The position numbers and the translations under genes were made by a program. A stretch of 7,440 bases of DNA from Actinomycetota bacterium (GTDB lineage Bacteria > Actinomycetota > Thermoleophilia > Solirubrobacterales > Thermoleophilaceae). Numbering within the stretch: position 1 is the stretch's first letter; each line of letters opens with the position of its first letter. The notes beneath the pieces were generated by a model that was given only the letters and a program-made list of their open reading frames with translations, was not told the DNA's origin and did no database searches. Positions 1 to 5,278 of this stretch are shown here, in pieces. The stretch is taken from contig VAWV01000292.1 in NCBI GenBank assembly GCA_005883295.1, forward strand, positions 1 to 7,440. Reading direction: 5' to 3'.

Positions 1-2
1 CG

Positions 3-965
3 GCTGTCGAGATCGCGCTGAAGATCGCCTTCCAGTACTGGCAGCAGCAGGGAGGCAAACATGCCCGGCGCACCCGCTTCGTGTCGCTGCGCGAGGCATA
101 CCACGGCGACACGATCGGCTCGGTCTCGGTTGGCGGCATCGACCTGTTCCACGCCGCCTACCGCCCGCTGCTGTTCGAGTCGCCGAAGGCCGAGCCGGGC
201 GACACCGCCGACATGGAGCGAGTGCTTGCCGAGCACGGGAACGAGGTCGCCGCGGTCATCGTCGAGCCGCTCGTTCAGGGCGCGGCGGGCATGCTGGTCC
301 ACCCGCCGGGCTACCTGCGGGCGGTCCGCGAGCTCTGCGACCGCCATGGCACGCTGCTCATCTGCGACGAGGTGGCGACCGGGTTCGGCCGCACCGGCCG
401 CATGTTCGCGTGCGAGCACGAGCAGGTCTCACCCGACCTGATGTGCCTGGCCAAGGGGATCACCGGCGGTTACCTGCCGCTGGCCGCGACCCTCACCACC
501 GAGCGTGTCTACGAGGGATTCCTGGGGGAGCACGAGGAGTTCCGCACTTTCTTCCACGGGCACACGTACACGGGGAACCCGCTGGCCTGCGCCGCCGCGC
601 TCGCCAACCTCCGCTTGTTCGAGCAGGAGAGCACCCTGGAGCGGCTCGAGCCGAAGATCGGCCTGCTTGCGGAGCTGCTCGAGCCGATCGCGGCGCTGCC
701 GGCGGTCGCCGAGGTCCGCCAGCGCGGGTTCATGGTCGGGATCGAGCTTCAGGGCTTCCCGCTGGAGGCCCGCATGGGCCACCAGGTCACGCTCGAGGCG
801 CGCCGCCGCGGAGCGGTGATCCGCCCGCTCGGCGACGTCGTCGTGCTCATGCCGCCGCTGGCGATCGAGACGGCTGAGCTACGACAGTTGGTGGGGATAG
901 TGGCGGACTCAATCGAGGCGGCCGCGGCGAGCTACGGGACCGCGGAAGAGCCGCTCGCCGCCTAG
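3..965 (+). CDS. bioA: Adenosylmethionine/lysine-8-amino-7-oxononanoate aminotransferase (BioA), 5' truncated
   Basis: This is the C-terminal 320 residues of a class-III PLP aminotransferase; its start lies before the window, so roughly the first 130 residues are missing by comparison with the ~450-aa family. It converts 8-amino-7-oxononanoate (KAPA) to 7,8-diaminononanoate (DAPA) in cytoplasmic biotin synthesis. Seen in the sequence: YHGDTIGSVSVGGIDLFH, typical of BioA; ICDEVATGFGRTG with the aspartate that contacts the PLP ring nitrogen (visible residue 122); and LAKGITGGYLPL with the Schiff-base lysine (visible residue 151). The GGIDLFH segment resembles the Bacillus subtilis BioA type, which is known to use lysine as amino donor instead of S-adenosylmethionine; whether that applies here is inference. 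It ends in TAG and converges on the rubredoxin gene. No other bio gene is visible, so its operon partners, if any, lie upstream. Another class-III aminotransferase is possible but less likely. Confidence 0.92.
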   Translation, partial: AVEIALKIAFQYWQQQGGKHARRTRFVSLREAYHGDTIGSVSVGGIDLFHAAYRPLLFESPKAEPGDTADMERVLAEHGNEVAAVIVEPLVQGAAGMLVHPPGYLRAVRELCDRHGTLLICDEVATGFGRTGRMFACEHEQVSPDLMCLAKGITGGYLPLAATLTTERVYEGFLGEHEEFRTFFHGHTYTGNPLACAAALANLRLFEQESTLERLEPKIGLLAELLEPIAALPAVAEVRQRGFMVGIELQGFPLEARMGHQVTLEARRRGAVIRPLGDVVVLMPPLAIETAELRQLVGIVADSIEAAAASYGTAEEPLAA

Positions 966-980
966 ATAGGCGCCTAGCTA
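960..980. terminator. Palindromic gap between convergent bioA and rubredoxin genes
   Basis: Only 12 bases separate the two TAG stops. They contain the perfect 10-bp palindrome TAGGCGCCTA (967-976). An alternative hairpin pairs CGCCTA (959-964) with TAGGCG (967-972). Two direct copies of CCTAG (961-965 and 973-977) flank it. There is no U-tract, so this is at best a weak bidirectional stop signal. The pairing is seen directly; the terminator role is inference. Confidence 0.3.
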
Positions 981-1166
981 TTCGTACGGGGAGAAGTCGC
1001 GCTTGCGCGCCCCGCACACCGGGCACATCCAGTCGTCGGGGATGTCCTCGAACGCCGTTCCGGGCGGCACGCCGCCGTCCGGATCGCCCTCCTCGGGGTC
1101 GTAGATGAACCCGCACGACTCGCACACCCAGAGCTGTGCCTGCCGCTGCTGAGTCCCCGCTTCCAT
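978..1166 (-). CDS. Rubredoxin
   Basis: This 62-aa protein is a small iron-sulfur electron carrier with a single Fe held by four cysteines. The two knuckles are visible: C15-ESC18-G near the start and C48-PVC51-GARK near the end, with the typical DPEEGDPDGGVPPGT and DIPDDWMCP segments between. About 11 residues precede the core, so it is slightly longer than the usual ~54 aa. I chose the ATG at 1166 rather than an in-frame ATG at 1247, because the extra 27 residues are Arg/Pro-rich, unlike rubredoxin, and lie inside the divergent Nudix gene. A -10-like TATACG/TACGCT sits just upstream of 1166. It is divergent from the Nudix gene and convergent with bioA, hence probably monocistronic. Rubredoxins serve alkane hydroxylases, or oxygen and peroxide reduction; no such partner is present here, so its redox partner is unknown. 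Confidence 0.93.
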   Translation of the reverse strand: MEAGTQQRQAQLWVCESCGFIYDPEEGDPDGGVPPGTAFEDIPDDWMCPVCGARKRDFSPYE

Positions 1167-1175
1167 CGCCGGGAC

Positions 1176-1206
1176 AGCGTATAGGGTGGCCCTTCGTGGA
1201 TGTCGA
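1176..1206 (-). promoter_or_regulatory. Promoter of the rubredoxin gene
   Basis: Read on the minus strand, TCGACA (1206-1201, five of six matches to TTGACA) is followed 17 bp later by TATACG (1183-1178). An alternative -10 is TACGCT (1181-1176, TANNNT), 9 bases before the ATG. No Shine-Dalgarno sequence is visible, so the mRNA would be leaderless or nearly so. The -35 lies inside the first codons of the divergent Nudix gene. Confidence 0.5.
1180..1187 (+). promoter_or_regulatory. -10 region of the Nudix gene
   Basis: TATAGGGT contains TAGGGT (1182-1187), a TANNNT -10 hexamer ending 8 bases before the GTG start. No convincing -35 and no Shine-Dalgarno sequence are seen, which suggests a leaderless transcript. 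It abuts the opposite-strand TACGCT (1176-1181) exactly. Confidence 0.45.
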
Positions 1207-1816
1207 TCAGCCCGCTCCGGACGAGGAGCTGAACCCGGGCGCGACAACCACTCCGCGCCAGGCGGCCACCGCCATCCTGCTGCGCGACGGCGACGCCGGG
1301 CTCGAGGTCCTGCTGGTTGAGCGCAATCCCGACTCCCGCTTCATGGGAGGGGCGTGGGTCTTTCCGGGAGGGGCGCTCCAGGCAGGGGACGCGGGCCACG
1401 CGGAGGCGGCGCTCAGGGAGCTCGAGGAGGAAGCGGGGATCCGGCTGGCGGGCCCCGGCGAGCTCACGCCGTTCTCGCGGTGGATCACACCGGCGGAGGT
1501 CACGACCCGCTTCGACACGGTCTTCTTCGTCGCCGCGTCGCCGCCCGACGCGGAGCCCAGGGTCGACGGGGCGGAGTGCGTGGACGCGCGCTGGATCGGC
1601 CCCGCCGAGGCGCTCGACGCGCGAGCGCGGGGCGAGCTGATGCTCGTCTTTCCGACGATCAAGCACCTCGAAGAGCTGGCCGGGCTCGGGTCGGTGGACC
1701 AGGCGGTTGAGGCCGCGCGCGGCCGTCGCGTGGAGCCGATCGAGCCGCGCGTCGTCGTTCGCGCCGACGGTCCTCGTGTGCTGCTGCCCGGTGATCCCGG
1801 GTACGACGACGGGTGA
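1196..1816 (+). CDS. Nudix hydrolase, NUDT19-like (putative CoA/nucleoside-diphosphate diphosphatase)
   Basis: From the GTG at 1196 the protein is 206 aa. Nudix enzymes cleave nucleoside diphosphates linked to another moiety, using Mg or Mn. The Nudix helix is clear: FPGGALQAGDAG followed by RELEEEAGI (residues 74-82), which fits the catalytic REUxEExGU half. The upstream conserved glutamate is not at its canonical spacing; an Asp (D65) lies one residue away. The downstream stretch FSRWITPAEVTTRFDTVFF (93-111) is the pattern of the NUDT7/NUDT19-like group, which acts on CoA and acyl-CoA; the substrate here is inferred from that. The start is chosen because a -10 lies 8 bases upstream and no ribosome site supports the ATG at 1136, which would place the start inside the rubredoxin gene. 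It overlaps the next gene by GTGA, so the two are likely translationally coupled. Confidence 0.85.
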   Translation: MDVDQPAPDEELNPGATTTPRQAATAILLRDGDAGLEVLLVERNPDSRFMGGAWVFPGGALQAGDAGHAEAALRELEEEAGIRLAGPGELTPFSRWITPAEVTTRFDTVFFVAASPPDAEPRVDGAECVDARWIGPAEALDARARGELMLVFPTIKHLEELAGLGSVDQAVEAARGRRVEPIEPRVVVRADGPRVLLPGDPGYDDG

Positions 1817-2403
1817 GGCTGAACGCAACCAGTGCGCGACTGCTGTTTTTTGGCCGAGGCATGCGAGGGAACGTGCTCATACTCGGCGTCGCCGTGGGCG
1901 CCGTCGTGGCAATCGGGGGGGCACTCGCGGTCGCGAGGAACTTCGAGGGCGGGCCACTCCCGGACACGCTGACTGGAACGCCCCGCCCGGACGGCCTGTG
2001 GGGCGAGGACGGCAACGACCACCTGAACGGGCTGGGCGGAAACGACTACCTGGAGGGTGGGCCCGGCGACGACTGGATCGATGCGGGGCCGGGCAACGAC
2101 CTGGCGATCGGCGGCAGCGGCAACGACCGGATCCAGCTGGGCGACGGCAACGACGCGGCCTACGCCGGCCCGGACGACGACGAGGTGCTCGGCGAGGCGG
2201 GCAACGACGTGCTGCTCGGGCAACCTGGATCCGATCGGCTCTACGGCGGCCCCGGCGACGACCGGATCTACACCGGCGGACCGGCTCCGCGCGGCTGGGA
2301 CTACGCGAGCGGGGGCTCCGGCGAAGACCAGATCTTCGCCGAGGGGGGTCCCGCCGACCTCGCTCGTTCATGGTCGACGCAGGCCCCGGGGAAGACCGCG
2401 TGA
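1813..2403 (+). CDS. RTX-type calcium-binding repeat protein, N-terminal part (frameshifted)
   Basis: The first ~40 residues hold a hydrophobic segment (VLILGVAVGAVVAIGGALAVA) that serves as signal peptide or membrane anchor. After it come about 11 imperfect nonapeptides of the RTX type (GGxGxDxUx), such as GGSGNDRIQ, GGPGDDRIY and GEAGNDVLL. Such repeats form a Ca-loaded parallel beta-roll outside the cell. A 13-residue Pro/Trp-containing insertion interrupts the array before GGSGEDQIF. The frame then runs into non-repeat sequence and a TGA at 2401, while the repeats resume in the -1 frame. I chose the GTG at 1813 because it overlaps the Nudix stop as GTGA; the ATG at 1861 is a good alternative that still keeps the whole anchor, but its GAGG is only one base away. 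The exact role is unknown. Paralogues of this style are common in some actinobacterial lineages (family knowledge). Confidence 0.75.
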   Translation: MRLNATSARLLFFGRGMRGNVLILGVAVGAVVAIGGALAVARNFEGGPLPDTLTGTPRPDGLWGEDGNDHLNGLGGNDYLEGGPGDDWIDAGPGNDLAIGGSGNDRIQLGDGNDAAYAGPDDDEVLGEAGNDVLLGQPGSDRLYGGPGDDRIYTGGPAPRGWDYASGGSGEDQIFAEGGPADLARSWSTQAPGKTA

Positions 2404-2541
2404 CGCTGGGGAGCGGCAACGACCGCGTGATCGGCGGGAGCGGCCGCGACGTGATCTCGACCGGCGCCGGCAACGACACGATCGACGTGGACGACGGCCA
2501 GCGCGACGTGGTGAGGTGCGGGCCCGGCACGGACGCGGTCG
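2002..2541 (+). repeat. Tandem RTX nonapeptide-coding repeats
   Basis: About 27-bp units are repeated in tandem, each coding a GxxGxDxUx nonapeptide. Roughly 11 units lie in the first frame and 4-5 more in the -1 frame after the G6 tract. Units are diverged at the DNA level (GGCAACGAC and GGCGACGAC cores recur), so this is an old protein repeat and not a recent DNA expansion. Confidence 0.8.
2343..2349 (+). other. G6 tract at the RTX frame change (G GGG GGT)
   Basis: The six G's followed by T fit the X XXY YYZ pattern of a -1 slippery heptamer in the upstream frame (codons GAG GGG GGT). Moving back one base here restores the repeat frame. A missing G, by mutation or sequencing error in the homopolymer, explains it equally well and is the simpler reading. 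I see no strong stem-loop just downstream. Confidence 0.4.
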
Positions 2542-2594
2542 TGGCCGACACGGTGGACGTCCTTAAGCGCTGCGAGAAGGTCACGATCCACTGA
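2370..2594 (+). pseudogene. C-terminal part of the RTX repeat protein in the -1 frame
   Basis: This frame continues the upstream repeat protein: AGPGEDRVT, LGSGNDRVI, GGSGRDVIS and TGAGNDTID are again RTX nonapeptides. It ends with a capping module containing two cysteines (RCGPGTD...LKRCEKV), a usual ending of such proteins. The frame is already open upstream of the nominal ATG at 2370, so the join is anywhere around 2341-2369, most likely in the G6 tract at 2343-2348. It is probably not an independent gene, because no promoter or ribosome site precedes the ATG and it lacks a signal. Together with the upstream part, the intact protein would be roughly 260 aa from the GTG at 1813. Confidence 0.7.
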
Positions 2595-2616
2595 GGGCCC
2601 GCCCCAGGGGCGCCTC
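2593..2616 (+). terminator. GC-rich hairpin after the RTX gene
   Basis: CGCCC (2600-2604) pairs with GGGCG (2608-2612) around a CAG loop, extended by GAGG (2593-2596) with CCTC (2613-2616) across a 3-base bulge. It starts on the RTX stop codon and ends 7 bases before the TATAAG of the next gene. There is no U-tract, so termination is only possible; it may also shape the epimerase promoter. Confidence 0.35.
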
Positions 2617-2622
2617 ACCCGG

Positions 2623-2628
2623 TATAAG
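2623..2628 (+). promoter_or_regulatory. -10 box of the epimerase gene, leaderless start
   Basis: TATAAG ends 6 bases before the GTG at 2635, so it spans -12 to -7 if transcription starts at the G of GTG. No Shine-Dalgarno sequence can fit in that gap. No good -35 is visible; the expected place is occupied by the GC-rich hairpin. Confidence 0.55.
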
Positions 2629-2634
2629 ACCCTC

Positions 2635-3612
2635 GTGCCCCAGGACGGACTTACCGTCGCGGTCACAGGGCCCACGGGCGATCTCGGGATCGCCCTGGTG
2701 TCCGCGCTCGAGCGCTCCCGCCGCGTGAAGCGGATCGTTGGGATGGCGCGCCGCCCGTTCGACCCCGCGAGCCGAGGGTGGCGGAAGACCGAGTACCGCC
2801 AGGGCGACGTGCAGGACCCCGACAGCGTGCGCGACGCCGTGAAGGGCGCCGACGTGGTCGTGCACCTCGCCTTCACGGTGATCCAGGCGAGCGACGCGAG
2901 CCGCGCGATCAATGTCGAGGGATCGCGGAATGTCTTCGAGACGGCGGTCGCGAGCGGCGCCGAGCGCATCTGCTACGCGTCCAGCGTCGCGGCTTACGGG
3001 TTCCACGACGACAACCCGAACTGGCTCACCGAGGACATCCCGCCCCGCGGGACGCCGACCATGCCGTACTCCGCGCAGAAGGCGGAGGTCGAGGGCGTGC
3101 TGGAGGACGCGCTGAAGAAGTCGACCAGGACCGGCGCGTGGATCTTCCGCCCCTGCATCGTCGCCGGGCCGACCGCCAACACCTTCCTGCGCCAGCTCCC
3201 CTACTTCCAGCTCGGCGAGCGCCTGCCGGACCCGGTTCGCCGCTTCCTGCAGGGCATGCCGGTGCTGAAGCCCGTGATCCCGGACGCCGGCCCATCGTTC
3301 CAGCTGGTGCACGAGGACGACGTGGCGTCGGCCTTCGTCGCAGGCGTCCTCGGGCGCGGCACACCTGGTCCCTACAACCTCGCGGCCCGCCCGATCCCCG
3401 ACGCGGCGGTCGAGCTCACCGCCGAGATGGTCGCCCGCGTGCCCGGGCTGCCGGCCGAGGTCAGCTGGCTGCAGGCCGGCCGCAAGCCCGTCTGGATGCG
3501 CACGACGCGCGCGCAGAAGGAGCTCGGCTGGAAGCCGAAGCACACGGCGAAGGCAACCCTGAACGAGATGATCGAGGCCTACCGGGAGGAACTCGACCGG
3601 GTCTCCGACTAG
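2635..3612 (+). CDS. NAD-dependent epimerase/dehydratase (extended SDR)
   Basis: This 325-aa cytoplasmic protein has a Rossmann fold with the extended-SDR glycine motif TGPTGDLG (residues 11-18) and GDV (57-59) for the adenine ring. It also has HLAF (77-80), the catalytic serine region YASSVAAYG (S116/S117) and the catalytic YSAQK (Y145, K149). Length is typical of the family. The C-terminal KELGWKPKHT segment is common in sugar-nucleotide epimerases and their relatives. The substrate cannot be read: there is no sugar-nucleotide or cell-wall gene beside it, and related SDRs act on sugars, steroids or flavonoid-like ketones. The GTG start is fixed by the TATAAG just upstream and by the glycine motif sitting close to the N-terminus. 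It ends in TAG and faces the iron alcohol dehydrogenase gene tail to tail with a 3-bp gap, leaving no room for a separate terminator. Confidence 0.87.
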   Translation: MPQDGLTVAVTGPTGDLGIALVSALERSRRVKRIVGMARRPFDPASRGWRKTEYRQGDVQDPDSVRDAVKGADVVVHLAFTVIQASDASRAINVEGSRNVFETAVASGAERICYASSVAAYGFHDDNPNWLTEDIPPRGTPTMPYSAQKAEVEGVLEDALKKSTRTGAWIFRPCIVAGPTANTFLRQLPYFQLGERLPDPVRRFLQGMPVLKPVIPDAGPSFQLVHEDDVASAFVAGVLGRGTPGPYNLAARPIPDAAVELTAEMVARVPGLPAEVSWLQAGRKPVWMRTTRAQKELGWKPKHTAKATLNEMIEAYREELDRVSD

Positions 3613-3615
3613 TAC

Positions 3616-4845
3616 CTAGAGCGCCGCCCGGAACAGGTCGGCGTAGTCGTCCTCGCTCGGGTCGCGCGGGTTCATCAGCGTGCAGCCGTCGCCCATGGCG
3701 CCCTCCACCAGCCCCGGGATGCCGTCCTCGGGAACGCCAACCAGCGAGAGGCGGGTGGGCAGCCCGAGCGAACCGACCAGGCCCTCGATGTGCGTCGCCA
3801 GCCGGTCGCCGACCTCGTCGTCGGGGCCGGCCGGATCCAGCCCCAGGATCTCGCTCACGTCCCGGTAGCCGTCGGCGATCGCTCCGCCGCCGGCGGCGTT
3901 GAAGCGGACGACGTGCGGCAGGTTGATCGCGTTGGCCACGCCGTGCGGGACGCCGAACTGGCCGCCGCAGGGATGCGACATCGAGTGCGTCGCACCCAGG
4001 TTGATCGTGATCGCCAGTGAGGCGGCCACCAGCATGTTGCCGCGCGCGTCGTCGTCCTCCGGCTCGTGGACGGCGCGCTCGAGGTTGTCGCGGATGAGGC
4101 GCAGCGCGTGCAGCGCGGTGGCCTGCTCGTGCGGGCTCGAGTCGTTCGAGACGTAGCACTCGACCGCGTGGGTCATCGCGTCCATCCCCGTCGAGGCGGC
4201 GATCGCGGGCGGCAGGGTGCGCGTGGCGTCCGGGTCGAGGATCGCGAGCCGCGGGTACAGCGGCAGGTCCGCCAGCTCGAGCTTCACCTTGGCCGCGTCG
4301 TCCTTGATCACCGCGGCGATCGAGACCTCCGACCCCGTGCCGGCGGTCGTCGGGATGCAGGCGAGCGGTGCGATCGGCAGCGGCGGGCCCATCCCGTCGT
4401 CCGCGCGCGGGAGCGTGTAGGCGCCCTCGTAGTCGCGGACCGTCCCGCCGTGGCTGAAGACCGTCGCGGCCACCTTGGTGGTGTCCATCACCGAACCGCC
4501 GCCGATCGCGAGGAACGAGTCCGCTCCCGCGGCCCTCGCGGCCTCCGCGCAGCGCTCCACGACGACCGTCGACGAGTCCTGCGGCACCTCGTCGAAGATC
4601 CCGGCCACCTCCAGGCCGCCGTCCTGGACGCCGGCGCCAACCCGGTCCACCAGACCGGTGCCGCGGATGACCTGGTCGGTGACGAGCAGCGGTCGCTTGG
4701 CGCCCTCCTTCATGAACTCGCAGCCCGCACTGTCGAGCAGACCCTGCCCCGAGACGACGCGGGTGGGAGCCTGGTACTGGGCGAACTCCTTGAAGGCGAG
4801 CCGCCGCGTGCTGGCGCCCGCGGCGTCGGCGCGGCTGACCGCCAC
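3616..4845 (-). CDS. Iron-containing alcohol dehydrogenase (group III)
   Basis: This 409-aa protein oxidises an alcohol to an aldehyde or ketone (or the reverse) with NAD(P). Seen: the dinucleotide motif GGGSVMDTTK (residues 115-124), the family signature PTTAGTGSE (165-173), and the metal ligands D222 and H226 in GMDAMTHAVE. H287 and H301 in THSMSHPCGGQFGVPHG have the same 14-residue spacing as the FucO ligands. All four ligands are present, so it should be active. The GTG start directly abuts the TAG of the SCP2 gene, and GGAAG lies 8 bases before it inside that gene, so translation is probably coupled to SCP2. About 25 residues precede the usual FucO-like N-terminus. Substrate is unknown. 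The SCP2 neighbour hints at a lipid-like alcohol, and the sugar dehydrogenase further upstream hints at a broader oxidation block; both are inference. Confidence 0.92.
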   Translation of the reverse strand: MAVSRADAAGASTRRLAFKEFAQYQAPTRVVSGQGLLDSAGCEFMKEGAKRPLLVTDQVIRGTGLVDRVGAGVQDGGLEVAGIFDEVPQDSSTVVVERCAEAARAAGADSFLAIGGGSVMDTTKVAATVFSHGGTVRDYEGAYTLPRADDGMGPPLPIAPLACIPTTAGTGSEVSIAAVIKDDAAKVKLELADLPLYPRLAILDPDATRTLPPAIAASTGMDAMTHAVECYVSNDSSPHEQATALHALRLIRDNLERAVHEPEDDDARGNMLVAASLAITINLGATHSMSHPCGGQFGVPHGVANAINLPHVVRFNAAGGGAIADGYRDVSEILGLDPAGPDDEVGDRLATHIEGLVGSLGLPTRLSLVGVPEDGIPGLVEGAMGDGCTLMNPRDPSEDDYADLFRAAL

Positions 4846-5265
4846 CTAGGCGGCTTCCATCAGATCCTCGCGCCCGGCGCTCGCGAGCATCTGCCTGTAG
4901 CGCGGGAAGACCGGCTTGACGAGCGGGACGAGCTTGAGGATCTTGGCGACCGGCCCCTTCGCCTTCATCTGCCCGCGGGCCAGCGCCACGGTGACGTTGA
5001 CCTTGCCCAGCCAGAACTTGTGGGCCGTATCGGCCTCCATCGTCATCAGGACCTCGGGCTCCAGGTCGCTCGGACCGAGGTCCACCTGGGCGTCTTCGTT
5101 CTCACGCATCCGGACCGTGATCTGCGACTCGGGGTTGCGGAACTGGTACTGCACGATCGTGTTGGCCCGGCGGAACTTGGGCCACATCTCCTCATCCTTG
5201 ACCAGGTCCTGGAACAGCTTCCCGATGTAGTCGTAGACCTCTTGCTCGTCTTTGAAGTAGGGCAT
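4846..5265 (-). CDS. SCP2 sterol-binding-domain protein
   Basis: This 139-aa single-domain protein of the SCP2 family has a hydrophobic tunnel that binds fatty acyl chains, sterols or CoA esters in the cytoplasm. Visible features are the N-terminal helix (YDYIGKLFQDLVKD), beta strands TIVQYQF and ITVRM, then DLEPEVLMTMEADTAHKFWLGKVNVTVALARGQMKAKG, given here only as family-like order. That strand-helix-strand pattern with GxMKAKGP is typical. It has no signal or membrane segment. I chose the ATG at 5265 over the in-frame ATGs at 5301 and 5307, because the added residues fall in the end of the sugar dehydrogenase gene and a TAGCAT -10 stands 7 bases before 5265. Its stop touches the alcohol dehydrogenase start with no gap. 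It may present or protect a lipid substrate for that enzyme; this is inference. Confidence 0.8.
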   Translation of the reverse strand: MPYFKDEQEVYDYIGKLFQDLVKDEEMWPKFRRANTIVQYQFRNPESQITVRMRENEDAQVDLGPSDLEPEVLMTMEADTAHKFWLGKVNVTVALARGQMKAKGPVAKILKLVPLVKPVFPRYRQMLASAGREDLMEAA

Positions 5266-5272
5266 GGTGGTG

Positions 5273-5278
5273 ATGCTA
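5273..5278 (-). promoter_or_regulatory. -10-like hexamer before SCP2, overlapping a stop codon
   Basis: TAGCAT on the minus strand fits TANNNT, and its TAG is the natural stop of the sugar dehydrogenase. It ends 7 bases before the SCP2 ATG, and the gap (CACCACC side) has no Shine-Dalgarno sequence. An internal leaderless start is possible. Given that a TAG is already there, only the final T is extra evidence. Confidence 0.35.

Noticed and set aside
1136..1195. ATG at 1136 as start of the Nudix protein
   Set aside because: It would begin inside the rubredoxin gene and before the -10; the extra residues are not family-like.
1207..2223. Long minus-strand open frame across the Nudix and RTX genes
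   Set aside because: It spans two real genes in the opposite direction; its composition (Ser/Pro/Arg/Ala) is that of a shadow frame.
2002..2541. The repeat array as a CRISPR or DNA satellite
   Set aside because: Units are coding, contiguous, diverged and without spacers; they explain themselves as RTX nonapeptides.
2581..3543. Long minus-strand open frame opposite the epimerase
   Set aside because: It lies across a convincing SDR gene, with His/Arg/Gly/Leu-rich composition and no motif.
5046..5275. Extension of the dehydrogenase frame to give a 454-aa protein
   Set aside because: The tail is Ser/Arg/Thr-rich out-of-frame translation of the SCP2 gene; the family-like ending is in the other frame and stops at 5276.
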